In this document: one piece after another, positions 17,467-25,311 of the stretch
Layout of the letters: each line of letters opens with the position of its first letter
Position numbering within the stretch: the stretch's first letter is position 1
DNA from: Lysinibacillus sp. BPa_S21
GTDB lineage: Bacteria; Bacillota; Bacilli; Bacillales_A; Planococcaceae
Assembly (NCBI RefSeq): GCF_023337795.1
Contig: NZ_JALIRS010000004.1
Coordinates: 124,001 to 188,000 of the forward strand
Reading direction: 5' to 3'
DNA: 64,000 nt
Translations under genes and position numbers: made by a program
Notes under the pieces: model-generated
Told to the model about the DNA's origin: nothing
Databases searched by the model: none
The model's input: only the letters and a program-made list of their open reading frames with translations

Positions 17467-17522
17467 GAAAAAGCTTGGAGAGCCATATTTTATAAGGTTT
17501 CTGCCAAGCTTTTTTGTTTTTT
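17467..17522 (+). terminator. Terminator after the nuclease gene
   Basis: Eleven-base arms (17468-17478 and 17504-17514) with a long T-rich tail give the nuclease gene its own transcription end. Confidence 0.75.
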
Positions 17523-17620
17523 TATGATACCAATTAAAAGTGAATTATTAAATATTGTTTGATTTTTAAATGTATAATTGAAGTTAATTATGGTGGATTT
17601 ATCTAAGGAGGTTTTTTGAT

Positions 17621-18276
17621 ATGCAACAGTTATTAGCAACTACTCATGTAGATTCACATGGCATGAAAATGACCAAGGAGGCTTTAGAAGGGGCAGTAAG
17701 ACAGATTAATGGAAATATAGCTCCAGGAATGGGTGTTGAGCACGATGTTACGATACCGCCACTGGGAAAATTTGCCGAGGCGCTTATCCATGAATTACCA
17801 GATGGTGAATATGGATTATTTGCTACACCAATTCTCTATAGTGAGAAAAATCCTCATCCGTAAAACTTCCAAATGGAGAGTGGGGAAGGATGGATGTTTG
17901 GGAAGATAAGCGCCCATTTGCAGATAAGCATGAGGAAGTGCCTGAAGAAATGGAATTTTCTTATGACTTGGTCAATTTCGAATCGAATGATGAAATGGAG
18001 AAATTTTCAAAGAAACTTGAAGAAGGTGGATCCTTTAATCAACAACTTTTGATTAGAAAATCATTAATTCCAGATCCAGAGCTAATTATAAAACTAACAC
18101 AACTTGGTATTTCGGCATTAGTAGCTTACAAAGTGCTTAATACTTTTGGGAAGAGAGTCAAAGAAGATTTAAATAACGATTTAATTAATATATACTCTAA
18201 AATTAGAAATGCAATGATTAATTATGCTAAATATTGCATTCCCCGATGTACATTAAATCCTTCAAATAATTTATAA
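17621..18276 (+). pseudogene. Unknown island gene with one frameshift
   Basis: ATG at 17621 follows AAGGAGG and encodes MQQLLATTHVDSHGMKMTKE, ALEGAVRQINGNIAPGMGVE and HDVTIPPLGKFAEALIHELP before TAA at 17861. The adjoining frame carries on without a gap as VKLPNGEWGRMDVWEDKRPF and so on to 18276. One frame change near 17858-17863 would join them into about 215 residues. The N-terminal part resembles proteins that assist phage-type cargo, but I cannot name a family. Residues 140-190 of the joined product contain a hydrophobic segment (KLTQLGISALVAYKVLNTFG). Confidence 0.45.
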
Positions 18277-18612
18277 GATCAAACTACTTACTGCTTCTTT
18301 CGCCAAACCTCTCCCAGCTACTTCATTTGAAAAACTATAACCAATCTCAACAGTGTCTTTCATATCTGTATACTATACAGATAAATCACCAACTACTTTA
18401 GTCTTGTATATAACGGCCAAACTTAACATTGATTCTTTAGTGAGTACACTGGTTGCTAGTTTCTTATTAAATCTTTCCTGTATATCTTCATGAGTCCACT
18501 TATTATGTAATAGGAACTTACATGTATCGTCATTATTGTAAATAGCAAATACATCCTGTAAATCAGTACTCTTAAAAGGTCTAATTATTAATCTATCCGT
18601 TGTGATTTCCAA
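18271..18612 (-). pseudogene. GNAT acetyltransferase fragment with in-frame amber
   Basis: The minus strand encodes MEITTDRLIIRPFKSTDLQD, the standard start of RimJ/RimL-like N-acetyltransferases, through KVVGDLSV. A TAG at 18373-18375 interrupts, then the same frame continues YTDMKDTVEIGYSFSNEVAG and RGLAKEAVSSLIL, which is the acetyl-CoA-binding region (RGLAKEA), and stops at 18271-18273. A tryptophan is usual at the amber position (TGG to TAG). The C-terminal half is also missing. Substrate unknown; clearly inactive unless the stop is read through. Confidence 0.65.
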
Positions 18613-18762
18613 GTTAGCTCTCCTCCCTCATACTCATTCTGTAAAATATTTACATAGAAATCGTAACATAGCAAAGTGGGATGGTATATATACATTGGGA
18701 GTAATTGACTGTCACTTCAAACCGATAAACGAAGAGGTCTAAATTGCTTAGTAAAGTACTGA

Positions 18763-18921
18763 ACAATAAAGCGCAGCATTTCACAGGAGAAATTAAACAG
18801 TTATCCTAATAGTAGCGGTACAGTACATAAAAGTATCATTAGCTATAAAGCACCTTATGTATCAGTGCAGCGAGGTTTGACATGTTCTGAACCCTATGTA
18901 GATAATATGATGAAATGGTAA
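18763..18921 (+). other. Coding-like relic upstream of the Imm49-like gene
   Basis: A 52-codon frame without a start ends NSYPNSSGTVHKSIISYKAP, YVSVQRGLTCSEPYVDNMMK, W and TAA at 18919. It could be the C-terminal remnant of a toxin or phage protein whose partner is the immunity-like gene 70 bases downstream. The rest of 18613-18992 holds no supported gene. Confidence 0.25.
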
Positions 18922-18992
18922 AAAGAGAGAATAGGTGAATGCCCTTTGTAATTTTTGAAAGGAAAAATAAAAAGAAGGGGTTGTAAAGTATA

Positions 18993-19928
18993 ATGGAAAA
19001 GGATCAAAGTCAATACATAGAGCAATGCATTATTAATTACGAGGAAATTGTAAAAGATGCAAAAGAAGGAGCTACACAAGATCATGAATTGTTAGAGGAA
19101 ATTACTAAGTCAATGTCATTTGGACTGTTAAAAACCAACTACGATATATGGTTAGATGAATGCTTCATACATCAAGACTGGCAAAAGTTGAATAATTTGA
19201 TTTTCCAGGAAATGCGTTATCAATTACTACCGGGATGCAGTGGAGGGTATGACCATTGTAACAACACCTTACATATTTTAGAGGCGTTCGCTTGCGGGGA
19301 TAACGAAATAATGGAGCGTATTCTTCCATCGGAACTGGGGCTAACTAAAAATGGTTACCCATTTTATGTTGTGATGAGCAATCTCCTGAGGGCAATGTGG
19401 TATAGAGATGAAATATTGCTACCAAAAGCGCTCAATGCTGCTGAAAAATTTGTTGGTACAAAGAAACCACAATGGGAACGTTCAGGAGCTGCATTTCTGT
19501 TAGCTTTACACAAAGAAGATATCGAGGCAATGGGGGAACATTTACAAAATTTGTGTTCAGGATACATGCGTGCCGATTTCAGTAAAGCGATGAAACAGCT
19601 ATGTGTGCCTGCACATGGTCTTTATTGTTTGGCACAAAATTTATTACCCGCACAAATATTTCAACAGATAAAAATGCCGGAACACAAGAACTTTTCTAAA
19701 GGATTTGCGAATTGGAGAATAGAAAATCCACAACCTCTATTAACATTATACTTTGTGTATCCGGCGCCTCTGGAAGTCCTTAATAAAATTTTTATGGCTC
19801 CAGTTGCAAAAAGCATTATTTCACAACCATATCTTCATAGTGATAATTCTTATCATTCTCCGCAATTAAAGAAAAAATGGTTTCTAGATGAGGCAGCGAT
19901 GCTAAAATCCTTTGTTGAAAATATGTAA
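18993..19928 (+). CDS. Probable Imm49-family immunity protein
   Basis: A 311-residue soluble protein rich in alpha-helix. The segments SNLLRAMWYRDEILLPKALN and AAEKFVGTKKPQWERSGAAF, LLALHKEDIEAM resemble Imm49 proteins, which neutralise polymorphic toxins delivered to neighbouring cells. A ribosome site AAGGGG lies 14 bases upstream of the ATG, which is somewhat far. No intact toxin gene is adjacent, only a coding relic just upstream, so it may be an orphan immunity gene. Family assignment is from memory and needs a profile search. Confidence 0.5.
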   Translation: MEKDQSQYIEQCIINYEEIVKDAKEGATQDHELLEEITKSMSFGLLKTNYDIWLDECFIHQDWQKLNNLIFQEMRYQLLPGCSGGYDHCNNTLHILEAFACGDNEIMERILPSELGLTKNGYPFYVVMSNLLRAMWYRDEILLPKALNAAEKFVGTKKPQWERSGAAFLLALHKEDIEAMGEHLQNLCSGYMRADFSKAMKQLCVPAHGLYCLAQNLLPAQIFQQIKMPEHKNFSKGFANWRIENPQPLLTLYFVYPAPLEVLNKIFMAPVAKSIISQPYLHSDNSYHSPQLKKKWFLDEAAMLKSFVENM

Positions 19929-19943
19929 ACTTTATTATCCTAA

Positions 19944-20041
19944 CAAGCATTGATGAACATTAAATCTTTAAATTAGTGCAATTCAGTAAGGTGTATCAAC
20001 TTGCGCAATAGTTGTCAGCTAAATAGAATTAGGAATAGAAC
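19944..20041 (+). repeat. Degenerate copy of the accC 3' end (att-like)
   Basis: CAAGCATTGATGAACA at 19944-19959 is identical to accC positions 13709-13724. Similarity continues with mismatches (19960-19987 against 13730-13757), and the segment before 20041 repeats the ATAGAAT..AGGAATAGAAC motif that follows accC at 13821-13839. Like the original, it is followed by a terminator hairpin and an integrase reading frame. This is what an old attachment site or duplicated gene end from site-specific integration would look like. Confidence 0.6.
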
Positions 20042-20064
20042 AAGACGGCATATCCAATTTTTAG

Positions 20065-20102
20065 ACCCTTTAACGAAACTGATGCGTTAGGGGTTCTTTT
20101 TT
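20065..20102 (+). terminator. Terminator preceding the second integrase relic
   Basis: About 10 bp of stem (20066-20075 with 20085-20093), then GTTCTTTTTTG. Its position directly before a GTG start at 20103 mirrors the accC terminator/integrase arrangement at 13865-13900. Confidence 0.6.
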
Positions 20103-20275
20103 GTGCGTAAAAATTTCGAAATAGGAAATATCTATCGAATTAAAAACGATCCTAAAAATGAAATAATGAACTGCTAATAACAGCAAACAATTGACGTTAA
20201 TTCGGCGCTAATTATCTTTAAAGAACAAATGCGCTTATCGGGAACGTAAACAAACGATTAAAGAATACGACTAAT
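20103..20275 (+). pseudogene. Second integrase relic, paralogue of 13900-14400
   Basis: GTG at 20103 opens VRKNFEIGNIY, matching ARKGQRTGIFD at the start of the first integrase. After stops, VNSALIIFKEQMRLSG appears around 20195-20242, matching INSALLIVKEQMRLSG in the other copy, then a stop and a frame change. The intervening part has been shortened. This shows that two related integrase modules sit in tandem downstream of accC. Confidence 0.65.
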
Positions 20276-20346
20276 CGTTGCGCTAATAATGGCCGTTGAA
20301 ACCTAGGTGCGCCAATGCTTAGTTTTATCTAATAGCCTCTGTTTCT

Positions 20347-20655
20347 TTAATAAAATTTTGAAATAGTCTTACAGTATTCTTCTAACTCACTTAATGTAAA
20401 TAGTAATGTAATAGGGAAATCATTTGAAGTTTCTTTTGAATATGTTAAATGAACAACAGCATATTTGTTTAGCTTTTTAATCCAAAAAATAACATCATCA
20501 TTATCTTCTCTTCTAGCCATTGCTACAGCTTCTTTTCCGTAGAGAATGTGTGTTAGTGAAAGTTCTTTCTCTAACTCTTTCGTTAAGGATTCTGACATAC
20601 TTGTTGAAATCAACCACCAGGGATCGTTTATAAAATTTTTTAATTTTTCTCGCAT
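20347..20655 (-). CDS. Small soluble protein, immunity-like
   Basis: A 102-residue protein beginning MREKLKNFINDPWWLISTSM with GGAAGTGATC 8 bases upstream. The ARREDNDDVIFWIKKLNKYA and VVHLTYSKE segment resembles a widespread family of small proteins often found beside contact-dependent or polymorphic toxin genes. I cannot name the family with confidence. No toxin is adjacent. It reads as intact. Confidence 0.5.
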   Translation of the reverse strand: MREKLKNFINDPWWLISTSMSESLTKELEKELSLTHILYGKEAVAMARREDNDDVIFWIKKLNKYAVVHLTYSKETSNDFPITLLFTLSELEEYCKTISKFY

Positions 20656-20927
20656 TTTAGATGATCACTTCCAATTAATTAATTTTCTAAACTTAATTCA
20701 ACGTTTTATATTAATATTCCTTTTTGTGACTAAATAGTTGAATGAGGAAGATTTTCCAGAAGTAAGCCTTGAAGAACATACTAACAACTCATCGAATTGC
20801 CTTTAAATGATCGCCTAAATCAATAGTAAGACAGCGTGGATCCATCTTGGGAAATATTTAAATGTTTTTACAGATGATCTTATCTGAAAACAGTACTATG
20901 CTTGAATATTAGTAATAAGGAAGCATT

Positions 20928-21062
20928 ATGCCTTTATTTCGCCTTTTTACGTGGTTAAAATCGGTTTTAAATCGCCAGTCGACGTATTTATCATCTTTTG
21001 TGTTTCGAAGCTTAAACAAACGGAATTATAAGGGGATTAAATGGAATGAATATTGCAGTTAG
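20928..21062 (+). CDS. Small basic ORF, possibly phage-derived
   Basis: Forty-four codons from ATG at 20928 with AAGGAAG nearby: MPLFRLFTWLKSVLNRQSTY, LSSFVFRSLNKRNYKGIKWN. It overlaps the next ORF by 17 bases. Strongly basic. No recognised family; may be a small regulatory protein of the second element or not a gene. Confidence 0.3.
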   Translation: MPLFRLFTWLKSVLNRQSTYLSSFVFRSLNKRNYKGIKWNEYCS

Positions 21063-21228
21063 TATTGTTAATATCCAACGCAAACTACTCGAACGGACTG
21101 GGCGTAAAACAGACGTATATTACAGCGAAGGTCAAGGTTCCTTATATGTATTCATGGGAGAACCTTTAACGTTCAACAACGTAATTTACGCAGCATCCGA
21201 AATCGAGCTAATGATGAACTTGGAGTGA
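21046..21228 (+). CDS. Small conserved-looking protein, probably phage-type
   Basis: A 60-residue product (MNIAVSIVNIQRKLLERTGR ... VYYSEGQGSLYVFMGEPLTF) that reads as a complete soluble small protein. The ribosome site is AAGGGG 10 bases upstream, inside the preceding small ORF, suggesting coupled translation. No family recognised. Confidence 0.45.
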   Translation: MNIAVSIVNIQRKLLERTGRKTDVYYSEGQGSLYVFMGEPLTFNNVIYAASEIELMMNLE

Positions 21229-21434
21229 ACAAATTTTAGGAAATCGTTAAAAATGCACGAAAAGCAAGCTCGGCGTTTTTTGAAAATAAACAATCGTTTT
21301 AGTTTAACGGACACCAGTGCCCGGTTACCTCTCGAATTTAGCCTTTTATGAAGTATGTAATTTGGATATGTTATAATCAAAAGTATGAAGAAATCTATAC
21401 CAAACGTGCAGTGTTAAATGAAATAGGGGGACAG

Positions 21435-21596
21435 ATGATGGATAATCAATATGTCGTAGGCTGGGGTACATTAGCGTTAATCAATGCTGCACTTGCACAA
21501 GGGAAGAATAGAACGGGGTTAAATTGGTTTTTACTTTCTCTTGTGTTAGGTCCACTGGCAACACTAATTTTGTTATTTGTTGAAAAGAGACAGTAA
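21435..21596 (+). CDS. Small membrane protein
   Basis: Fifty-three residues from the tandem ATGs at 21435/21438 after AGGGGG. Two hydrophobic segments (VVGWGTLALINAALAQGK and WFLLSLVLGPLATLILLF) give a hairpin membrane protein. A longer open frame starts at 21348 but lacks a ribosome site. Function unknown. Confidence 0.5.
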   Translation: MMDNQYVVGWGTLALINAALAQGKNRTGLNWFLLSLVLGPLATLILLFVEKRQ

Positions 21597-21712
21597 CACT
21601 ACATATTCACAAAGTTAATGGCTGGTTTCGTAAAGATTGTTGCTCTTCAACGAACGGGGAGGTTAGTTCAATAAGAATTAGAAATAAAAAAAATACAGCA
21701 TATTGAAAAAAC

Positions 21713-21752
21713 AACCTTATGGTGTAAAATTACACTATAAGGTTGCTTTCCT
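21713..21752 (+). terminator. Hairpin terminator
   Basis: Arms of about 14 bases with one bulge (21713-21727 and 21730-21744) followed by a pyrimidine-rich tail, upstream of the membrane protein at 21782. Confidence 0.6.
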
Positions 21753-21781
21753 TATCAATTTAATATGGGGGTATATATAAA

Positions 21782-22150
21782 TTGAAGAGGTTTATTATAA
21801 GTATTTTGTCTTTATTTCCAGTTCCTTTCTTATTTCATTTTTACGAATATAATAGTCACCTTGCTAGGCAACACGCTCATTTTTTGTTTCCGGTATTTCT
21901 AGTGTTCATAATTGTTGTTGGTATGTCATCGAGAAACATTAAAATTCCTTTGTTTTTTGGCTTGAATTTTATTATGACCGTTATTTCTTTGATATTTGGC
22001 TATTTTTTTATAGTTGATGATGGAGGTTGGTTTAAACCTTTTGGCAGAGATGCTGCCATTATATTTGTTTCAATTATTTATATTTTAGGGCAATTAATTA
22101 TAAGAGTATTTAGCAAGCAAGGACATACTAACAGCCAAAGTAATAAGTAA
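21782..22150 (+). CDS. Four-helix membrane protein of unknown function
   Basis: A 122-residue protein starting with TTG at 21782 after GGGGG. Hydrophobic segments near 4-20, 32-47, 55-75 and 88-108 predict four membrane helices; FYEYNSHLARQHAHFLF lies between the first two. No motif or family recognised. It has its own terminator upstream and no obvious partner. Confidence 0.5.
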   Translation: MKRFIISILSLFPVPFLFHFYEYNSHLARQHAHFLFPVFLVFIIVVGMSSRNIKIPLFFGLNFIMTVISLIFGYFFIVDDGGWFKPFGRDAAIIFVSIIYILGQLIIRVFSKQGHTNSQSNK

Positions 22151-22312
22151 ATATGAAACGAAAAGAAGTAATTTTTCGTTATGATGTATTTCAAATATAT
22201 AAACTGTTTAATTTTTCCAAACCAATAATGTTTGTGAAAGAATGTACTTAAACGAATGGGCAGTTTAATGTAAGAAAAGACTGGATGTTCGATTAAGAAA
22301 CTAATATAAAAG

Positions 22313-22350
22313 CCGCTTGTTGATTTATCGCCTAACTTTTTAAATTTATC
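22313..22350. repeat. TTTATCG-type short repeat, two units
   Basis: The units TTTATCGCCTAACTTTTT and AAATTTATCGCC repeat in tandem and again at 22891-22945. Nothing else supported in 22151-22479. Confidence 0.5.
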
Positions 22351-22479
22351 GCCATCATGACTTTCAGACCGGTTTTGTTTGCTAAAGTGCATTGAATCTG
22401 CTATTTATTTAAATTTGCTAGAATTAAGATCATGCGCACAAACCTAGAATAACTGTTCAACTTATTCGCTTGTATTGTC

Positions 22480-22614
22480 TTATTTTTCTCGATTGTTCTT
22501 CTTCAATATATCAATAATTTCTTTATTTTGTTTACGAATATCTTTCAAAATTCTTTCTATTGCTAAACCTGTATAAACTAAAAGTAGCACTAATATAAAT
22601 ATAAAAATATCCAT
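22480..22614 (-). CDS. 44-residue membrane mini-protein
   Basis: Too short for usual gene finders, but well formed: ATG at 22614 with AGGAAAGGGG upstream, MDIFIFILVLLLVYTGLAIE as a single membrane helix, then a basic amphipathic tail RILKDIRKQNKEIIDILKKN. The layout of one helix plus a charged coiled tail resembles small membrane-anchored proteins found in many Bacillales. Function unknown. Confidence 0.6.
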   Translation of the reverse strand: MDIFIFILVLLLVYTGLAIERILKDIRKQNKEIIDILKKNNREK

Positions 22615-22890
22615 ATTGTTCAATTCCCCTTTCCTGATTAAAACTACATATATAGTGAATTATAGCTTATTATGATTGTTCGTTGGAAATATAATGGAAA
22701 GATATGAAATATTTTGATGCATTATCGAAAGTCGTAAGTGATAAAATCAACGTCAGGTTTCCTGGTGAAAAATGGCTAGTAGGGAGGACTCCCTCTAATT
22801 AAATTTGGTAAATTTACTAAGAGGGACGGTGAAAAATATATTTGTCAGGTAGCGGCTATTTTCGCTTTTCATTTTTATCGAGAGGTTATT

Positions 22891-22945
22891 TGAGTTTATC
22901 GACTAACTTTTTATTTTATCACCCAACTTTTTAAATTTATCGACA
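22891..22945. repeat. TTTATCG-type short repeat, three units
   Basis: Three adjacent units of about 19 bases each carry TTTATCGACTAACTTTTT-like sequence. Same family as 22313-22350. The rest of 22615-23062 shows no gene; it contains the promoter region of asp23. Confidence 0.5.
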
Positions 22946-23062
22946 TAAACATGTCCTAAATAAATTAAATCGGCTTTACGGCGCCAAACTTTCCTTTTTA
23001 TAGTATAATAAGCGTAAGTACAGCATTTGTTTGTGATGTGTAAGGGAAAGGATGATATTTGT

Positions 23063-23473
23063 ATGGCAGAGAAAGTAGGACAATCTTTCGTACAGCCAAC
23101 GCCTTCTGGTAAAGAAGAACTTGGGAAAATTGAAGTAGCAGCTGAAGTAATTGAGGTTGTTGCGGGAATCGCAGTGAACGAGGTAGAAGGAGTCGCTGCA
23201 ACTCGTGGTAATATTGCTACAGGCGTAGTTGAACGCTTTGGTAAAAAAGTTCACAATAAGGGTATTAAATCGGGTGTTACTGAAACTGGTGAGATCGCCA
23301 TTGATGTATTTTGCTCTGTGAAATACGGTTATACAATCCCAAAAGTAGCGAAGGAAGTACAAACTCAAATTCGCCAAGCGATTTTTAATATGACAGCACT
23401 TGAAACAGCAGAAGTGAATGTACACATTACAGGTATTCACTTTGAAAAAGAAGAAGTAGCTGCACAAGAATAA
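23063..23473 (+). CDS. yqhY: Asp23/Gls24 family protein (YqhY)
   Basis: A 136-residue member of the Asp23/DUF322 family linked to fatty acid synthesis control and envelope stress. GKIEVAAEVIEVVAGIAVNE, VEGVAATRGNIATGVVERFG and AIDVFCSVKYGYTIPKVAKE are the typical blocks. ATG at 23063 has AAAGGATGAT upstream; the longer frame from 23027 is unlikely. In Bacillus it directly follows accC; here 9.2 kb of accessory DNA separates them. Confidence 0.93.
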   Translation: MAEKVGQSFVQPTPSGKEELGKIEVAAEVIEVVAGIAVNEVEGVAATRGNIATGVVERFGKKVHNKGIKSGVTETGEIAIDVFCSVKYGYTIPKVAKEVQTQIRQAIFNMTALETAEVNVHITGIHFEKEEVAAQE

Positions 23474-23507
23474 AAAGAAGGGTTGCCTAGGCAACCCTTC
23501 TTTTTAT
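23472..23507. terminator. Bidirectional terminator
   Basis: A nearly perfect palindrome (AAGAAGGGTTGCC paired with its complement) with A and T runs at its edges ends yqhY and the convergent MFS gene. Confidence 0.85.
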
Positions 23508-23528
23508 ATGAAATGTTACACAACTTTA

Positions 23529-24698
23529 TTAGATGTCGATATGTTTTGGCTTTCTCCAGAACAAAGCGAGTATTACACCGATTGTTAAAACAATTGTCGC
23601 AAAATAATATGGATAGTTTAAATTTATATCGAACAATACCCCGCCTAAAATAGGACCGAAGATATTACCAAGACTTGTGAACATAGAGTTCATGCCACCA
23701 ACAAATCCTTGTTCATTACCGGCAATTTTCGATAAATAAGAGGTAACGGCAGGACGTATTAAATCGAAGCCGACGAAAATAAAGAATGTGACAAACAGTA
23801 TTGCGAAATAGTGACTAACTATAGTCATCGCGAATGTTAAAACAGCAGATAGGATGAGTGAATATCGGATAAGATTAATTTCGCCCATTTTTTTAGTCAG
23901 GCTATCGAATAGCACTAACTGAGCAATGGCCCCGACTACTCCACTTCCCGTAATAATAATTGCGATATCTGAAGGGCTAAATGCGAATTTATGATCCACA
24001 AATAGGCTGAATAACGACTCGAATGCAGCTAAACCAAATGATAATACGAAAATAAGCACGAACGGAATAAGGTAGAGCGGGCTAAAAATACGCTTCACGC
24101 TGCCTAAAATTGAAGGTGCAGACTCTTCATCATCTGAAGCACGTGTCGGCTCCTTTAGTAATAGTATTGACAAGATAGCTGCTGAAAATCCAAGAATACC
24201 AGCGGCGTAAAACGGTATGCGAGTTCCGATTTCTGCTAAAAATCCACCGATTCCAGGTCCGATAATAAAGCCAGTACTAATCGCTGCACTCATATAACCC
24301 AATGCTTTTGAACGTTGTGATATTGTTGTAATATCAGCGATATATGCAGTTACTGCCGGCATGATGAAGGCAGCACTTACACCACCTAGCATACGTGAGA
24401 TAAATAGTATTTCAACTGTACGTCCAAGTCCGAATAGCAGCTCTGAAAAACCGAAAATAAAAAGACCCGCAATGATCATAATTTTTCGACCGATATTATC
24501 TACCATTTTACCGGCAATCGGTGAGACAATCAGTTGTGTAATAGCAAATGCTGCCACCATATAACCAACGACTGAGCCTGAAATTTTTAGCTCATTCATG
24601 ATTGTTGGTAGTACAGGTATGACTAAACCAATACCTAAAAAGGCAATGAATAAATTTGATAATAAAATACTTAAGGTTAAAATTTGCTTCTTATTCAT
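23529..24698 (-). CDS. MFS multidrug efflux transporter
   Basis: A 389-residue, 12-helix major facilitator of the NorA/Bmr/Blt drug:proton antiporter type. GKMVDNIGRKIMIIAGL is MFS motif A, and GPGIGGFLAEIG at helix 5 is the antiporter motif C. Expected substrates are amphipathic cations and similar drugs. Its promoter (24751-24781) has the 19-base spacer and central dyad used by MerR-family activators, as for bmr and blt. No regulator gene is adjacent. The gene is inserted between yqhY and nusB. Confidence 0.9.
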   Translation of the reverse strand: MNKKQILTLSILLSNLFIAFLGIGLVIPVLPTIMNELKISGSVVGYMVAAFAITQLIVSPIAGKMVDNIGRKIMIIAGLFIFGFSELLFGLGRTVEILFISRMLGGVSAAFIMPAVTAYIADITTISQRSKALGYMSAAISTGFIIGPGIGGFLAEIGTRIPFYAAGILGFSAAILSILLLKEPTRASDDEESAPSILGSVKRIFSPLYLIPFVLIFVLSFGLAAFESLFSLFVDHKFAFSPSDIAIIITGSGVVGAIAQLVLFDSLTKKMGEINLIRYSLILSAVLTFAMTIVSHYFAILFVTFFIFVGFDLIRPAVTSYLSKIAGNEQGFVGGMNSMFTSLGNIFGPILGGVLFDINLNYPYYFATIVLTIGVILALFWRKPKHIDI

Positions 24699-24750
24699 TT
24701 TTTCTCCTTTGATACATGAATCTAAATCTACTAGAATATTTCCAAGTAAT

Positions 24751-24781
24751 ACAATAAACCCTATAGTAACTATAGGGTCAA
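24751..24781 (-). promoter_or_regulatory. MerR-type promoter of the MFS gene
   Basis: On the minus strand TTGACC (24781-24776) and TATTGT (24756-24751) are exactly 19 bases apart. The spacer holds a near-perfect dyad, ACCCTATAG...CTATAGGGT, at 24758-24778. An overlong spacer with a central palindrome is the hallmark of promoters that MerR-family activators untwist. The regulator is not in this window. Confidence 0.7.
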
Positions 24782-24910
24782 AAGATTTGTTTTAATTTTT
24801 ATCAATTTTTTTATAAGTGTGGAAGTATTAGTTCGCAATTATACAAGGTGGTATAATTGTTTTTGAACAAAAAGTTGCATGTGTTTATTCATAAAATGTA
24901 CATACTACTA

Positions 24911-25072
24911 TTAGCTAAAGAAGTTTCGTATGGCATCAAAACGAATTTTATGTTTACATTCCTCGCAGTAAAATAGTTGGGATTTACGTTCTTTGAATTG
25001 CTTATATTGTTCTTCACCTTCGTATAACTTGAATGGTCTTTTACAGCTTGTACATGTAACTTTATAATGCAT
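24911..25072 (-). CDS. Small zinc-ribbon protein
   Basis: Fifty-three residues from ATG at 25072 (TGAGGTG upstream): MHYKVTCTSCKRPFKLYEGE ... FYCEECKHKIRFDAIRNFF. Two CxxC pairs 30 residues apart predict a zinc ribbon. It resembles DUF2197-type proteins, but the match is not certain. Function unknown; perhaps nucleic-acid binding. Confidence 0.6.
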   Translation of the reverse strand: MHYKVTCTSCKRPFKLYEGEEQYKQFKERKSQLFYCEECKHKIRFDAIRNFFS

Positions 25073-25311
25073 ATATAACACCTCATAAGATAAAATCATT
25101 TCCCTAATTATAACATTCTTGTTATTTAAACAATAATGGTGGATTGCTAATTTCAACATATTTCTTAGTAAAGTTAATTGCAGGGAGTTAAAATAAGCAA
25201 AAACTTGCTTGAAAAAGGTATCAGATTATTTAAAACTTGTTTGAATTCGTGTTTCTCGTACGAATTTATGCTATTATAAACCTTAATGCCACTTAAGAAG
25301 GAGAGCTTTAC

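Noticed and set aside
1460-18375. Genetic code change with TAG as sense
   Set aside because: Some clearly intact genes end in TAG (for example spoIIIAE and ispA), so TAG works as a normal stop.
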